Assembly (NCBI GenBank): GCA_026391805.1
Contig: JAPLDJ010000023.1
Coordinates: 1-64,000 of the forward strand
Direction of reading: 5' to 3'
Length of the DNA stretch: 64,000 nt
From: Bacteroidota bacterium
Lineage (GTDB): Bacteria; Bacteroidota; Bacteroidia; Bacteroidales; FEN-979
The position numbers and the translations under genes were made by a program. Numbering within the stretch: the stretch's first letter is position 1; each line of letters opens with the position of its first letter. A model generated the notes under the pieces. That model did not search any database, was not told the DNA's origin, and saw nothing but the letters and a program-made list of their open reading frames with translations. Positions 53,963-62,799 of the stretch are shown here, piece by piece.

Positions 53963-54036
53963 GTGAGATATTCGATTTGCGATTGGCGATGGGCGATATG
54001 GGACAGGTCACATCGCCCATCCCACATCTCAAATCA
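53963..54036. repeat. Short-word repeat and hairpin touching the DPP-IV stop codon
   Basis: gatttgcgattggcgatggg runs into GGGCGATATG (53990-53999) paired with CACATCGCCC (54008-54017), then cccatcccacatctcaaatc up to the stop codon. In the gene direction the words after TGA read TTTGAGATGTGGGATGGG. The same words occur on the other side of the gene at 56226-56312. Confidence 0.65.
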
Positions 54037-56208
54037 TAAATTCTTCAGAATAAACTCCGTCATCCGCGTATACAGGTGGAATGTCGTGTTTTTCCCGGAA
54101 TAGATCCCATGATTGCTGTTGGGATAGAACTGCATCTCGAATTGCTTGTTGGCTCCGACAAGAGCCGTGATGTAATCCCAGGTATTCTGGGTATGTACAT
54201 TGTCATCGACGGTGCCATGAACCAGAAGCAATTTCCCTTTTAATTCAGATACATGGTTGATGGGAGAATTGGATGCGTATCCTGCAGAATCTTCTTTCGG
54301 AGTCCGCATGAACCGCTCGGTGTAGATATTATCATAATATTTCCAGTTGGTAACGGGGGCTACGGCCACACCGGTCTTAAAGTAATCTGCTCCTATGGAC
54401 ATGCAGGAAAGTGTCATGTAACCGCCAAAGCTCCAGCCCCACATCCCGATACGGTTTTTATCCACATAGGGCAATGAACCAAGGTATTTTGCTGCTTCGA
54501 TCTGGTCAAGTGTTTCGTATTTCCCAAGCTGGAGGTAAGTGCATTTCTTAAACTCCTCACCGCGGGCACATGTCCCGCGGTTATCAACTGAAACCACGAT
54601 AATCCCGTTCTGGGCAAACAACTGGTTCCATGCCGAGACCATTCCCCAGGTGTTCAATACTGTCTGGGAACCGGGGCCGCCATAAATCGTGAACAATACC
54701 GGGTACTTTTTCAATGGATCGAAGTCGGCCGGCTTAAGCATCCAGCCGTTCAATTCAATGCTGTCTGCCGTTTTAAAGGTAAAAAACTCTGTTTTGGCAA
54801 ATCCATATTGGGTCAATGTTTCCTTTAGTTTTGCATTATCCTGGATAAGTCTTGCTTCGGACCCGTCTGACCTGTTAACGGTTGTCCGGGATGGAGTATT
54901 GATATTCGACCAGCGGTTAACGAACCAGGAGAAGGTACTGCTGAACTGAGGGACATTGGTTCCATCTTTTGGTGTAATCCGCATCTTATTCTTTCCATCT
55001 ATACCTATATAATACAGGTTCCGTTCAAGCGGAGAAGTTTCGGAAGATGTAAAATAGACCTTCCCCTTCTTTTCATCTATGCCCAGAACATCTGCTACTT
55101 CCCATGGTCCCTTTGTCAACTGCCTTATCAGCTCGCCCTTTATCGAATAAAGGTAGATGTGGCGGTAACCGTCCTTCTCACTTGTCAGGATAAAGCCGCC
55201 GTTCTTTTTAAGAAAACGCAGGTGATCATTTACTTCTATATAATACTTATTCTCTTCAGTGTAGATTGTATTTGATTTTCCTGTCAAAGCATCGGCCAGC
55301 AACAGTTCGAGCTTGTTCTGGTGCCGGTTCATCCTGTAAAATGAAAGCACTCCGGGATCTTCCGTCCATTTTACACGGGGGATATAGATGTCCGATTCGG
55401 TTCCGATATCTACGGGAAGGGCTTTCCCGGACGCCACATTCCAGATAAACAGGCTGATCTTTGAATTATCTTCACCTGGTTTCGGGTATTTGTATTTGAA
55501 TTGTTCCGGATAAAGATCCCCGTAATAAGTCAGTTGGTATTCCTTTACCTTAGATTCGTCGAACCGGTACCAGGCGATGTTCCTGCTGTCGGGCGACCAG
55601 AAGAATGCCTGCGAGAATCCGAATTCCTCTTCATACACCCAATCGGTTGCACCATTTATAATCTCGTTGATCTTACCGTCGGTGGTAATCTGCTTTTCCA
55701 GGCCCGAGTTTAATTCATACACATATATATTATTGTCCCTCACAAAAGCGACCCTTGATCCATCCGGGGAGAATGTAGCCAGCCGCTGCTTCCCCTTTGC
55801 CGATAGCAGCGTCAGTTTCTCAGACTTCAGATCATAGATGTAATAATTCGATTTTGAGGAATGGCGGTAGATCGTCTCATCATCAGTTGCAAAGAGGATC
55901 TTTGTTTCGTCCTGGCTCAGGGTAAAATTCCCGATGGCGATAGGAACACTACCATCTGGTGGGGCAAGTTTTTGTGAAGTCACGAGCGTGGAAGTCAGCT
56001 TTCCTGTTGCATATTCATAAACATTAATACTGTCAGCATTAACCTGGCAGTAATGTTCACCATCATTCATGGAGCGCATTCCGGAACCCCGGGCGGAAGA
56101 AAATTTCCGGTTTTTAAAAATATCATCAAGGGTGATTTTTTTTATGCCTGTTTGGGCAAAGGAGGAAACCGCGGAGAGGACCAGAAGGATGAAGAGAGCC
56201 TTTTTCAT
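54034..56208 (-). CDS. Dipeptidyl-peptidase IV-type S9B serine peptidase
   Basis: A 724-residue exoprotease removing Xaa-Pro dipeptides. Residues 1-18 form a signal peptide (SAVSSFAQ). Residues 40-480 are the N-terminal beta-propeller with the substrate-anchoring Glu pair in DWVYEEEFGF. The alpha/beta hydrolase domain has the nucleophile serine in GWSFGGYMT, aspartate in HGTVDDNVH and histidine in NSNHGIYSG. It is expected in the periplasm. No operon partner; short-word repeats flank both ends. Confidence 0.95.
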   Translation of the reverse strand: MKKALFILLVLSAVSSFAQTGIKKITLDDIFKNRKFSSARGSGMRSMNDGEHYCQVNADSINVYEYATGKLTSTLVTSQKLAPPDGSVPIAIGNFTLSQDETKILFATDDETIYRHSSKSNYYIYDLKSEKLTLLSAKGKQRLATFSPDGSRVAFVRDNNIYVYELNSGLEKQITTDGKINEIINGATDWVYEEEFGFSQAFFWSPDSRNIAWYRFDESKVKEYQLTYYGDLYPEQFKYKYPKPGEDNSKISLFIWNVASGKALPVDIGTESDIYIPRVKWTEDPGVLSFYRMNRHQNKLELLLADALTGKSNTIYTEENKYYIEVNDHLRFLKKNGGFILTSEKDGYRHIYLYSIKGELIRQLTKGPWEVADVLGIDEKKGKVYFTSSETSPLERNLYYIGIDGKNKMRITPKDGTNVPQFSSTFSWFVNRWSNINTPSRTTVNRSDGSEARLIQDNAKLKETLTQYGFAKTEFFTFKTADSIELNGWMLKPADFDPLKKYPVLFTIYGGPGSQTVLNTWGMVSAWNQLFAQNGIIVVSVDNRGTCARGEEFKKCTYLQLGKYETLDQIEAAKYLGSLPYVDKNRIGMWGWSFGGYMTLSCMSIGADYFKTGVAVAPVTNWKYYDNIYTERFMRTPKEDSAGYASNSPINHVSELKGKLLLVHGTVDDNVHTQNTWDYITALVGANKQFEMQFYPNSNHGIYSGKNTTFHLYTRMTEFILKNL

Positions 56209-56225
56209 TTAGGGTGGAGTTTAGT

Positions 56226-56312
56226 GGTTACAGGATATGGGATATGGGATATGGGATATGGGATGTGAGATATGAGATTTGAGATTTGAGATGTGAGATG
56301 TGAGAAATAAAT
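56226..56312 (+). repeat. GGATATG / GAGATTTGAGATGTG word repeat
   Basis: Four tandem ggatatg units, then gagatatgagatttgagatt and variants. Lies between the DPP-IV start and tRNA-Val. Confidence 0.85.
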
Positions 56313-56313
56313 A

Positions 56314-56344
56314 ATTGGGGTGTTTTCAAATTTTTATAATTTTG
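56314..56344 (+). promoter_or_regulatory. tRNA-Val promoter
   Basis: ATTG (56314-56317), 19 bases, TAATTTTG (56337-56344). Start predicted near 56351, eight bases before the tRNA. Confidence 0.65.
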
Positions 56345-56358
56345 CAGCCGGTTTCAAC

Positions 56359-56433
56359 GGGATGGTAGCTCAGTTGGTTCAGAGCATCGCCTTGACAGGG
56401 CGGGGGTCATGGGTTCGAATCCCTTCCATCCCA
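56359..56433 (+). tRNA. tRNA-Val (GAC)
   Basis: A 75-base cloverleaf. GGGATGG pairs with CCATCCC, anticodon GAC in loop TTGACAG, T loop TTCGAAT, discriminator A. CCA is not encoded. Confidence 0.96.
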
Positions 56434-56437
56434 CAAG

Positions 56438-56463
56438 AACGGGGCATAAGCCCCGTTTTTTAT
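56438..56463 (+). terminator. Terminator of tRNA-Val
   Basis: AACGGGGC, loop ATAA, GCCCCGTT, then a T run: a perfect 8-bp stem. The T run also overlaps the 3' end of the leftward gene at 56460. Confidence 0.93.
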
Positions 56464-56666
56464 TGCACCATCCGGTTCAAATCCTCCAAAAGTTCCACCA
56501 CAAACAAGAACTCCCCGGTTGCCAGCGCAATGGAAGAGTTTCCATGCTCATCCTCGGTGGTGCACATGATCTTGATAATGTAATGGGTGTTCAGGGTCAT
56601 GGGAGTATCGGTTTCCATGCCTTCTTCACTGTCTTTCGCAATGGTTACAGTTATAAATTTTGACAT
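56460..56666 (-). CDS. Small hypothetical protein
   Basis: A 68-residue soluble, acidic, beta-rich protein (KFITVTIAKDSEEGMETDTP, TLNTHYIIKIMCTTEDEHGN). I recognise no family. Reality is supported by an exact TACCTTTG box 25 bases before its ATG (56691-56698) and by a sensible amino-acid composition. Its stop abuts the tRNA-Val terminator, so the two converge on the same hairpin. Confidence 0.6.
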   Translation of the reverse strand: MSKFITVTIAKDSEEGMETDTPMTLNTHYIIKIMCTTEDEHGNSSIALATGEFLFVVELLEDLNRMVQ

Positions 56667-56976
56667 CTTAGTCTTGTGTTAGATTTCCCGCAAAGGTAGA
56701 AATTACGTTTAAAACATTGAACTCAGATCCCTGTTTTTATCCCTTTCCCCTGAAAAATTAAATTTTTCACCGATCTTCTCCGGCCTTTCACCGGTTTGTT
56801 GCGGCTGCCCATCGATTCAAAACACTCTAAAAAAGACACAGGAAGCCATTCTAATAAGCTGATATAAAACTCTTTATAAAGACACTACCAGAATCATGCA
56901 GAAATTTATCCCTTGTAACTTGTGCAAGACGATGTCGTCTTATGGTCATAAAAACAAAGTGAAAAAAACATAAAAC
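56667..56976. other. Gene-free 310-bp spacer with small palindromes
   Basis: Holds the -7 box TACCTTTG for the leftward gene (56691-56698), the palindrome GAAAAATTAAATTTTTC (56753-56769), a CCGG-flanked stretch, and GACGATGTCGTC (56929-56940). For the rightward gene at 56977, TAACTTGT near 56916 is the best, weak, -7 candidate. No coding sequence is supportable. Confidence 0.5.
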
Positions 56977-57387
56977 ATGAAAACGATTAAAACAAAAGCA
57001 ATAAAGACCCTATTCATCATCGCACTCATTTCAGGACTTCAGATCACCCTTGTTTATGCAAAATCATCAGCAGAAAATAGTCCTGCATCAAAGAATTCTT
57101 TTTTAACATCCCTGGCACCGGTAACTCCCACCCGGGCTGATTTTGATGACCCGGTTCCGGAAAAAGCCCCGGCGATGGTCTGTATTGCTCCGGAAACTCC
57201 GAAAGAAGCTACCTTCACCAGTGAAGACAGTTCACCTTCAGAAAGCCCTGAATTCCTGAAAGCCCTTGCACCATCAACACCTCCGGAGGCCGATTTTAAT
57301 GACAGTGACCCCTCATATAACACCGATCAGGTACTGGTACTTTCCCATCCTGATGTGCCCGTCGAGGCCAGCTTTGACGATAATTAA
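56977..57387 (+). CDS. Secreted acidic protein with four PxxPxxAxF repeats
   Basis: A 136-residue protein with a signal peptide (residues 1-28, ending LVYAK). The mature part consists almost wholly of four degenerate repeats: LAPVTPTRADFDD, IAPETPKEATFTS, LAPSTPPEADFND and SHPDVPVEASFDD, spaced 24-36 residues apart by Ser/Glu/Pro linkers. It is strongly acidic, probably unstructured, and lacks Cys pairs and a membrane anchor. I recognise the repeat style from other small Bacteroidota proteins but no assigned function. It is followed by a clear terminator. Confidence 0.72.
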   Translation: MKTIKTKAIKTLFIIALISGLQITLVYAKSSAENSPASKNSFLTSLAPVTPTRADFDDPVPEKAPAMVCIAPETPKEATFTSEDSSPSESPEFLKALAPSTPPEADFNDSDPSYNTDQVLVLSHPDVPVEASFDDN

Positions 57388-57416
57388 CCCCTTACTCATT
57401 TTCCTTTCCTGATCAG

Positions 57417-57447
57417 AATGGTCCGCTCCAGGCGGATCATTTTTTTT
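57417..57447 (+). terminator. Terminator of the acidic repeat protein
   Basis: AATGGTCCGC, loop TCCAG, GCGGATCATT (10 pairs, one G-T), then a T run. Confidence 0.9.
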
Positions 57448-57503
57448 GTCCGGATCACGGAAAAATATTTCTACCTTGCATCAAAATCTAACCCTTGAAA
57501 CAG

Positions 57504-58913
57504 ATGATGAGCAGGACAAAGGTCGTAGCTACGATCGGTCCGGCAAGCAGTTCGCCCGAAATGATCAGGGATCTTATCCGGGCAGGAATGGACGTTGCCC
57601 GGATAAATTTTTCCCACGGGAAATATGAAGATCATGCAGCCGTGATTTCTTTATTGCGTGAGATCTCTGAAGAGCTGCAGACACCCGTTACCATTCTGCA
57701 GGACCTGCAAGGGCCAAAGATCAGGGTCGCACAATTGCCGGAAGGGGAAACAGAGCTTATCCCCGGCGATATTGTAACCCTGGTACCTGAAAACAGTTAC
57801 ACCGGACAGCGGAATTTTGTACCGATCGATTATCCTTACGTGGCTGAAGAAGCCAAGCCAGGAATGCAGGTTTTGCTTGCAGACGGACTTTTCGAGCTTG
57901 AGGTGACTGAAATCAAATGCGATGAGGTATGTTGCAAAGTACTGGAAGGTGGCATTCTGAAAAGCAGGAAAGGAGTCAATTTCCCCCAACTGAACCTCCG
58001 CCTGCCTTCCCTTACCGATAAAGACAGGAAGGATCTTGAATTCGGCCTGTCGCAGGATGTCGACTGGATCTCACTGAGCTTTGTCAGGGAGGCGGCAGAT
58101 GTAAAGATCCTAAAGGAACTGATCAAAGAAAAAGGAACAGCCAAGCCTGTTATTGCGAAGATCGAAAAACCACAGGCTGTAGAACATCTTGAAGAGATCA
58201 TCGATGCTTCGGACGGGATCATGGTGGCCCGCGGCGACCTGGGTGTTGAAATGAACCCCGAATCGGTTCCAATGATCCAGAAAAGAATCATTGAGCTTTG
58301 CAACCGGAAGGGGAAACCGGTGATCACAGCCACGCAGATGCTCGAGTCGATGATCCACGAACCCCGCCCCACAAGAGCGGAAGCAAGCGATGTGGCCAAT
58401 GCCATTGTCGATGGCACCGATGCCATTATGCTTTCGGGGGAGACCGCCATGGGCGAATTCCCTGTAAAAGCTATCGAGATGATGGAACGCATCGCCCGGG
58501 ACGTGGAATCAAAAATTGAGTTTAAAACCTATCCACATCTTAAACGGAATGATATTATTGCCCTCAGCCAGGCAGCCAATGTGATCGAACGGGTAGTTGA
58601 TCTCAGCTACATTATCGTGCTGACGACAAGTGGCAGAAGCGCCCGGTACGTTGCCGCGGAACGGCCAAAAACGCCGGTCCTGGCGTTGACCACGCATGCT
58701 ACGGTTTATCATATGCTGAACCTGCTCTGGGGCGTCAGGCCAATTCTCGTAAAAGAACATCCGGAAACATTTGAAGATGTTTCTGCTTTTGTCGAATCCA
58801 TCCTTGCTGAAAAGGGACTTATTCTGCCTGGCCAGAAGGTGCTGATCATGGCGGGGATACCGACTGATAAGGCTGGCGGAACGAATTATTTAAAGATACA
58901 CCTGGTTAAATAG
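57504..58913 (+). CDS. pyk: Pyruvate kinase
   Basis: A 469-residue glycolytic enzyme converting phosphoenolpyruvate and ADP to pyruvate and ATP. It shows TKVVATIGPASSSPEM at the start, the phosphate-binding MDVARINFSHG, catalytic lysine in VIAKIEKPQAVEHL, metal site MVARGDLGVE and the signature GKPVITATQMLESM. The ATG at 57504 is used; a TTG at 57495 is a possible earlier start. The stop codon lies within a TAGCGAGATAGCGAAA repeat also found at comEC. Confidence 0.96.
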   Translation: MMSRTKVVATIGPASSSPEMIRDLIRAGMDVARINFSHGKYEDHAAVISLLREISEELQTPVTILQDLQGPKIRVAQLPEGETELIPGDIVTLVPENSYTGQRNFVPIDYPYVAEEAKPGMQVLLADGLFELEVTEIKCDEVCCKVLEGGILKSRKGVNFPQLNLRLPSLTDKDRKDLEFGLSQDVDWISLSFVREAADVKILKELIKEKGTAKPVIAKIEKPQAVEHLEEIIDASDGIMVARGDLGVEMNPESVPMIQKRIIELCNRKGKPVITATQMLESMIHEPRPTRAEASDVANAIVDGTDAIMLSGETAMGEFPVKAIEMMERIARDVESKIEFKTYPHLKRNDIIALSQAANVIERVVDLSYIIVLTTSGRSARYVAAERPKTPVLALTTHATVYHMLNLLWGVRPILVKEHPETFEDVSAFVESILAEKGLILPGQKVLIMAGIPTDKAGGTNYLKIHLVK

Positions 58914-59038
58914 CGAGATAGCGAAATGGCGAAATAGCGAAATAGTAAAAATGATACTGGATGCTGGATGCTGGATGTGTGAGTGAAGTGTGAGGCGTGA
59001 AAGATGAAAGGCGCAGAGCGAATGGCGCTCAGCGAATT
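58909..59038. repeat. Word repeats from the pyk stop codon to the DUF421 gene
   Basis: TAAATAGCGAGATAGCGAAA (58907-58926) plus further gcgaaatag units. gatgctggatgctggatgtg (58958 on) and gagtgaagtgtgaggcgtg (58980 on) follow. No terminator hairpin or gene. Confidence 0.75.
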
Positions 59039-59560
59039 TTAATTCTGCTTTGAAAGGATCTTGTGCGATTTACGGCGGCGGGAACTTTTCTTATTGAATT
59101 CATGTGAGAGGACGCTGATGTTCCCGTCTACTTCAAGGATCGCCAGGTCGACTTCCGAAACCTCCCCCACCCCGTGTTCGCGGATCGCTTCCATCAATTC
59201 ATCATGCGTGATTTTAGCGATCCGAAGATGGGATTCAAGAATTTTCCCTTTATAAACAAGCATTATAGCATCTCCCTGCAAGGTTTTTGAAAACTTCGGA
59301 AAGCGATACTGCAGGTATTTCAGGAGGTAATTCAGAATGAACAATGTTCCGGCGGCAATTATTCCTCCGATCAATGAATTGTTTCCCAATACCATTGCAT
59401 TCTGAACTGCATTGCTGATCAGAAGGATAAAGACCAGGTCAATGACCGAAAGCTGTGCCAGCTCTTTTTTCCCGAACAGCCGGATGGCTGCAATGATAAA
59501 GAGGTAAATAATTACGGAACTGACGACGATCCTCAGGTATTCATTGTGTATGAAATCCAT
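59039..59560 (-). CDS. DUF421/YetF family membrane protein
   Basis: A 173-residue protein with three N-terminal membrane helices (about 12-80) and a cytoplasmic domain of the DUF421 family (KTLQGDAIMLVYKGKILESH). The conserved segment IRLFGKKELAQLSVIDLVFI is present. It has a basic C-terminus (KKSSRRRKSHK). Function is not established; Bacillus homologues relate to membrane homeostasis. It lies 11 bases behind the glycoside hydrolase gene and may share its message. Confidence 0.88.
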   Translation of the reverse strand: MDFIHNEYLRIVVSSVIIYLFIIAAIRLFGKKELAQLSVIDLVFILLISNAVQNAMVLGNNSLIGGIIAAGTLFILNYLLKYLQYRFPKFSKTLQGDAIMLVYKGKILESHLRIAKITHDELMEAIREHGVGEVSEVDLAILEVDGNISVLSHEFNKKSSRRRKSHKILSKQN

Positions 59561-59571
59561 GGCTGTCGGTA

Positions 59572-60924
59572 TTAATAGCTAAGATCCAGCAGCATCCATC
59601 TGCCGCCAGCGGCGCCTTCAAGCATATTCTGTTCAAGCATGTTCCATCCGACAAAACCGGTAAAGATACCCTTGGGCGATTGTTCGGCTGTCGGGGTCAG
59701 CGGTGCGCCGGTATCGGCGTGATAACATTCATGCATCGAACCGTTAGCTTTTATGTCTTTCAGGAGGATCGGGGCAATTTGCCTGGCGGCTTCTGCGGCC
59801 TGCTCCTGAAAGCCATATTTGACCAGGCCAATCGTGTAAAGGAAATTTGCATTGATCCATATCGGCCCCTGCCAGTTGGAATATGGGATGATGATGCAAT
59901 CATTGTTGTACGAAGGATCAGACAATGAAAGCGAGCGGAACCCGAATTCAGCTTTCATATGCTCAGGATTCAGTAAGTATTTCTTGATCATTTCTCCCGC
60001 CTGTTCCTTGGTCAGAATATCCTGAATCAGGGGGACAAAATTTGAATAGGTGACCCGTTTGATCACTGTACCGCTGTCCCTCCGTATATTAAAAAATGAC
60101 ATATCCTCTTTGAACCAGAGGTATTTAAGCATGTGTGCTTTTAACGTGTCGGCTTTCGCTCTGTATTTTTTTACATCATCCGGTTTCCCAAGTTTCTGGG
60201 CAATCTTCATCACGCTGATATACTCCCTCAGCTGGAAAGTGTTGATATCGGCAGCAAGAATGGCTGAACGATCGTTTGAGTCATTTGTCAGTGCGGGATT
60301 GTTATCGGCTCCCGACTGGATTGCAATATCCCAGAAAAAGAGACCATATTTTGAATCAAATTGTGTCTGTTCCCTGTATTCGATCACCTTTTTCAGTTTC
60401 TCATAGACCGGGGTTATCCAGGTAAAACTGCCTCCATAGACAGAGGCAAAGTAAGCTCCCTGCGACAGAAACGGCTTCATGGCGAACTTTCCGAATATGG
60501 GACGCGGTCCTTTGATGGTAATGCAACCCGGCACATACCCTTTGGCATCGGTACTGTTCACAAAATTCATCACCCAACCCTTCAGGTATTTTGCATCATC
60601 CTTCTTATGGGATGCAAGGTAACACCCGATGAAGAAACCATCCCAGTCCCACATCTGCTTGTAAAATCCGGCGGGGATCAGGTAATCATATTTAAGGTAT
60701 CCCTCGGCAGGACGAATGGAACGGAATTTCAGCGTATCGAATGCGGCTGACAACTTATGCAGCATGGCTTCCTCAGGTTTTTCCTGAACAACAGCAGTCA
60801 TACTGACATCCTGGGCCAATGTTGCCGATGAGCAGCCGAACATAAAGAAGAGGGACATCACGATCCCGAAGATGACCGGAACAATTTTCATATGCATTGA
60901 AAATGTGGAATGATTATTACTCAA
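59572..60924 (-). CDS. Exported trehalase-like glycoside hydrolase (GH37/GH63-like)
   Basis: A 450-residue enzyme with an (alpha/alpha)6-barrel look. A signal sequence ends at FMFGCSS, a possible lipobox, so it may be a lipoprotein. The pattern FYKQMWDWDGFFIG, with AIQSGADNNPAL, SNWQGPIWINANFLYTIGLV and GFVGWNML, matches the trehalase / mannosylglycerate hydrolase / glucosidase group. The likely catalytic acids are in QSGADN and near TAEQSPKG. The substrate could be trehalose or a related alpha-glucoside. TATCTTGC near 60946 is a weak -7 box. Confidence 0.82.
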   Translation of the reverse strand: MSNNHSTFSMHMKIVPVIFGIVMSLFFMFGCSSATLAQDVSMTAVVQEKPEEAMLHKLSAAFDTLKFRSIRPAEGYLKYDYLIPAGFYKQMWDWDGFFIGCYLASHKKDDAKYLKGWVMNFVNSTDAKGYVPGCITIKGPRPIFGKFAMKPFLSQGAYFASVYGGSFTWITPVYEKLKKVIEYREQTQFDSKYGLFFWDIAIQSGADNNPALTNDSNDRSAILAADINTFQLREYISVMKIAQKLGKPDDVKKYRAKADTLKAHMLKYLWFKEDMSFFNIRRDSGTVIKRVTYSNFVPLIQDILTKEQAGEMIKKYLLNPEHMKAEFGFRSLSLSDPSYNNDCIIIPYSNWQGPIWINANFLYTIGLVKYGFQEQAAEAARQIAPILLKDIKANGSMHECYHADTGAPLTPTAEQSPKGIFTGFVGWNMLEQNMLEGAAGGRWMLLDLSY

Positions 60925-60969
60925 AAACCAAGCCTGTAAAACAAGGCTGCAAGATACGAATTTTTCCCG

Positions 60970-61713
60970 TTACAGTCTCAGCATCTGCTTCAGCTCCTTG
61001 TATCCTGTGGTGCTGGCCCGGAGAGAGGTTCCGTCTTTGAGAAGGACATGGTAGGTCTCTTTCTGATACAATTCAAGACGGGCAATGTGGTTCACGTTTA
61101 CGATGTATGACCTGTGGATCCTTACAAATTGTAAGGGATCAAGATGGGATTCCATGTATTTCATCGTTTTCTCCTTCAGGTATTTTTCCTTTCCTGCATG
61201 AATGGTCACATAATCATCATCGGCTTCGATGAATGTAATTTCCGTGACCGGGATGACTTCAATCTTATGCCTGGTCTTGACCGCGATCCGCTGAAGCATC
61301 TCTTCTTTTTCATCGAGCTTTGCGATCAACGCATTCACCGGCTGTTCTGTCTTCCGGGTCAGGAGCTGCTCCTGCACTTTTTTTACTGCCTGGCCGAACC
61401 GTTCGGCAGAATAGGGTTTCAGGAGGTAATCGACAGCCGACATCTCAAAGGCTTTGATGGCATACTGATCGTATGCCGTGGAAAAAATGATCCTGGGCGG
61501 GTTTTCAACCAGCTCGAGCATTTCAAAACCGGTGAGCTTGGGCATCTGGATATCGAGGAAGACAATATCAGGCCTCAGTTCCTGGATGGCTTTCAATCCC
61601 GAAAATCCATCCGGGAAATCCCCCAGCACTTCAATGCCGGGAAAACCTTTCAGGTAATGTTTAATGATTTCCCTTGCAGGCTGTTCATCGTCAATAATGA
61701 TCGCGGTGTTCAT
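60970..61713 (-). CDS. LytTR-type response regulator
   Basis: A 247-residue two-component regulator. The receiver domain (residues 1-118) has acidic residues in IIDDEQPA and the phosphoacceptor aspartate in PDIVFLDIQMPKLTGFEML. The LytTR DNA-binding domain (145-247) contains ITFIEADDDYVTIH and LQFVRIHRSYIVNVNHIARL. LytTR proteins bind direct repeats about 21-22 bp apart. Its ATG overlaps the stop of the sensor kinase by 4 bases, the standard lytST-like pair. Confidence 0.93.
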   Translation of the reverse strand: MNTAIIIDDEQPAREIIKHYLKGFPGIEVLGDFPDGFSGLKAIQELRPDIVFLDIQMPKLTGFEMLELVENPPRIIFSTAYDQYAIKAFEMSAVDYLLKPYSAERFGQAVKKVQEQLLTRKTEQPVNALIAKLDEKEEMLQRIAVKTRHKIEVIPVTEITFIEADDDYVTIHAGKEKYLKEKTMKYMESHLDPLQFVRIHRSYIVNVNHIARLELYQKETYHVLLKDGTSLRASTTGYKELKQMLRL

Positions 61714-62786
61714 GGCTTGGCTGTATTTTCAATTTTTTTCTGCGGAAAAACAAGCAACACTTCAAACTGGTTCCCTTTCACCATTGTCTTCAGTAACTGG
61801 TCGTCTTTATAAAGAAGTTTCACCCGTTCACGGATGTTTACCAATCCGATCCCTGCTCCTTTCTTTGAGGGGGCCCCGGGTTCAAAATTATTGGTGATGC
61901 GGAGCTCAAGGTACCCGTTTATACATTTGGCGATTGTTTCCACCTTTACCTCCCCGGTACTTTCATAAACTCCGTGCTTCACCGCATTCTCAAAAAGGGG
62001 TTGCAGAATCATCACCGGGATCACGCAATCAAAACAATCTTTATCGATCGAAAAATCATAAGCAAGCTTGGTCCCGAACCGCACTTTTTCGATGTCCAGG
62101 TATCTCCGGATGTGTTCCAATTCCTTTGTCAAGGTAGAAAATTTATTGTTGCCCATGGAAACGGAATAACGGAGAAAATCAGAGAGCTTGATGGTCATCT
62201 CGCGTGCCTGTTCCGGGTTGGTGATTGTGAGGGAACTGATCGAATTCAGACTGTTAAAAAGAAAATGCGGGTTGATTTGTGATTTCAGAAGGTTCAGCTC
62301 GGATTCCCGGACCATCTCGTTCAGTCTTCCTTCTGTCTTGATACGTTCCTGCAGGTTCTGGTAGTAGATCACCAGGTAATAGACCAAAACAAGAAGAAAA
62401 TAATAGAAGACGCCGCTGATCAGCCGCCAGGGGATCGAATTCTCAAGAAAATCCTGGTAATTATACTTTAAGGGGAACAAAAGCCGAAGCAGGGAATATG
62501 AACCTCCTGCCCAGACAAAGAGAATGATCGCTAAAAACACAACCTGGTATAATGCAAGCGTGGACAAAGACAGATTTTTAGGCTGGCCGAAACGGATGGC
62601 ATACCAGAGGATCAATCCGAAAATGCTGTAACTGAAATTAAAGATCAGGGCATCGGTAAAAGCAGGCAGGACAGGCTGCCTGTATAAAAGGTATAAAAGA
62701 AAAAAATGGACCCCTCCCAGAAGGATCCATATTCCATAGTAAATTGAAAAGGTTCTTAGGCTTTGAAAAACCGGGTGTTTTATCAT
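61710..62786 (-). CDS. LytS-like sensor histidine kinase
   Basis: A 358-residue membrane kinase. The first 145 residues form four membrane helices. The phosphoacceptor histidine lies in LKSQINPHFLFNSLNSISSL (His_kinase family), and the C-terminal ATPase domain shows IPVMILQPLFENAVKHGV and GAGIGLVNIRERVKLLY. The helices carry no periplasmic sensing domain, so the signal may be intramembrane. It is 13 bases behind the LiaF-like gene. Confidence 0.93.
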   Translation of the reverse strand: MIKHPVFQSLRTFSIYYGIWILLGGVHFFLLYLLYRQPVLPAFTDALIFNFSYSIFGLILWYAIRFGQPKNLSLSTLALYQVVFLAIILFVWAGGSYSLLRLLFPLKYNYQDFLENSIPWRLISGVFYYFLLVLVYYLVIYYQNLQERIKTEGRLNEMVRESELNLLKSQINPHFLFNSLNSISSLTITNPEQAREMTIKLSDFLRYSVSMGNNKFSTLTKELEHIRRYLDIEKVRFGTKLAYDFSIDKDCFDCVIPVMILQPLFENAVKHGVYESTGEVKVETIAKCINGYLELRITNNFEPGAPSKKGAGIGLVNIRERVKLLYKDDQLLKTMVKGNQFEVLLVFPQKKIENTAKP

Positions 62787-62799
62787 GCCAGGTTATTTG

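Noticed and set aside
54034-56208. DPP-IV gene as a mobile cassette because similar words flank both ends
   Set aside because: The flanking words are low-complexity and only partly alike, with no target-site duplication visible.
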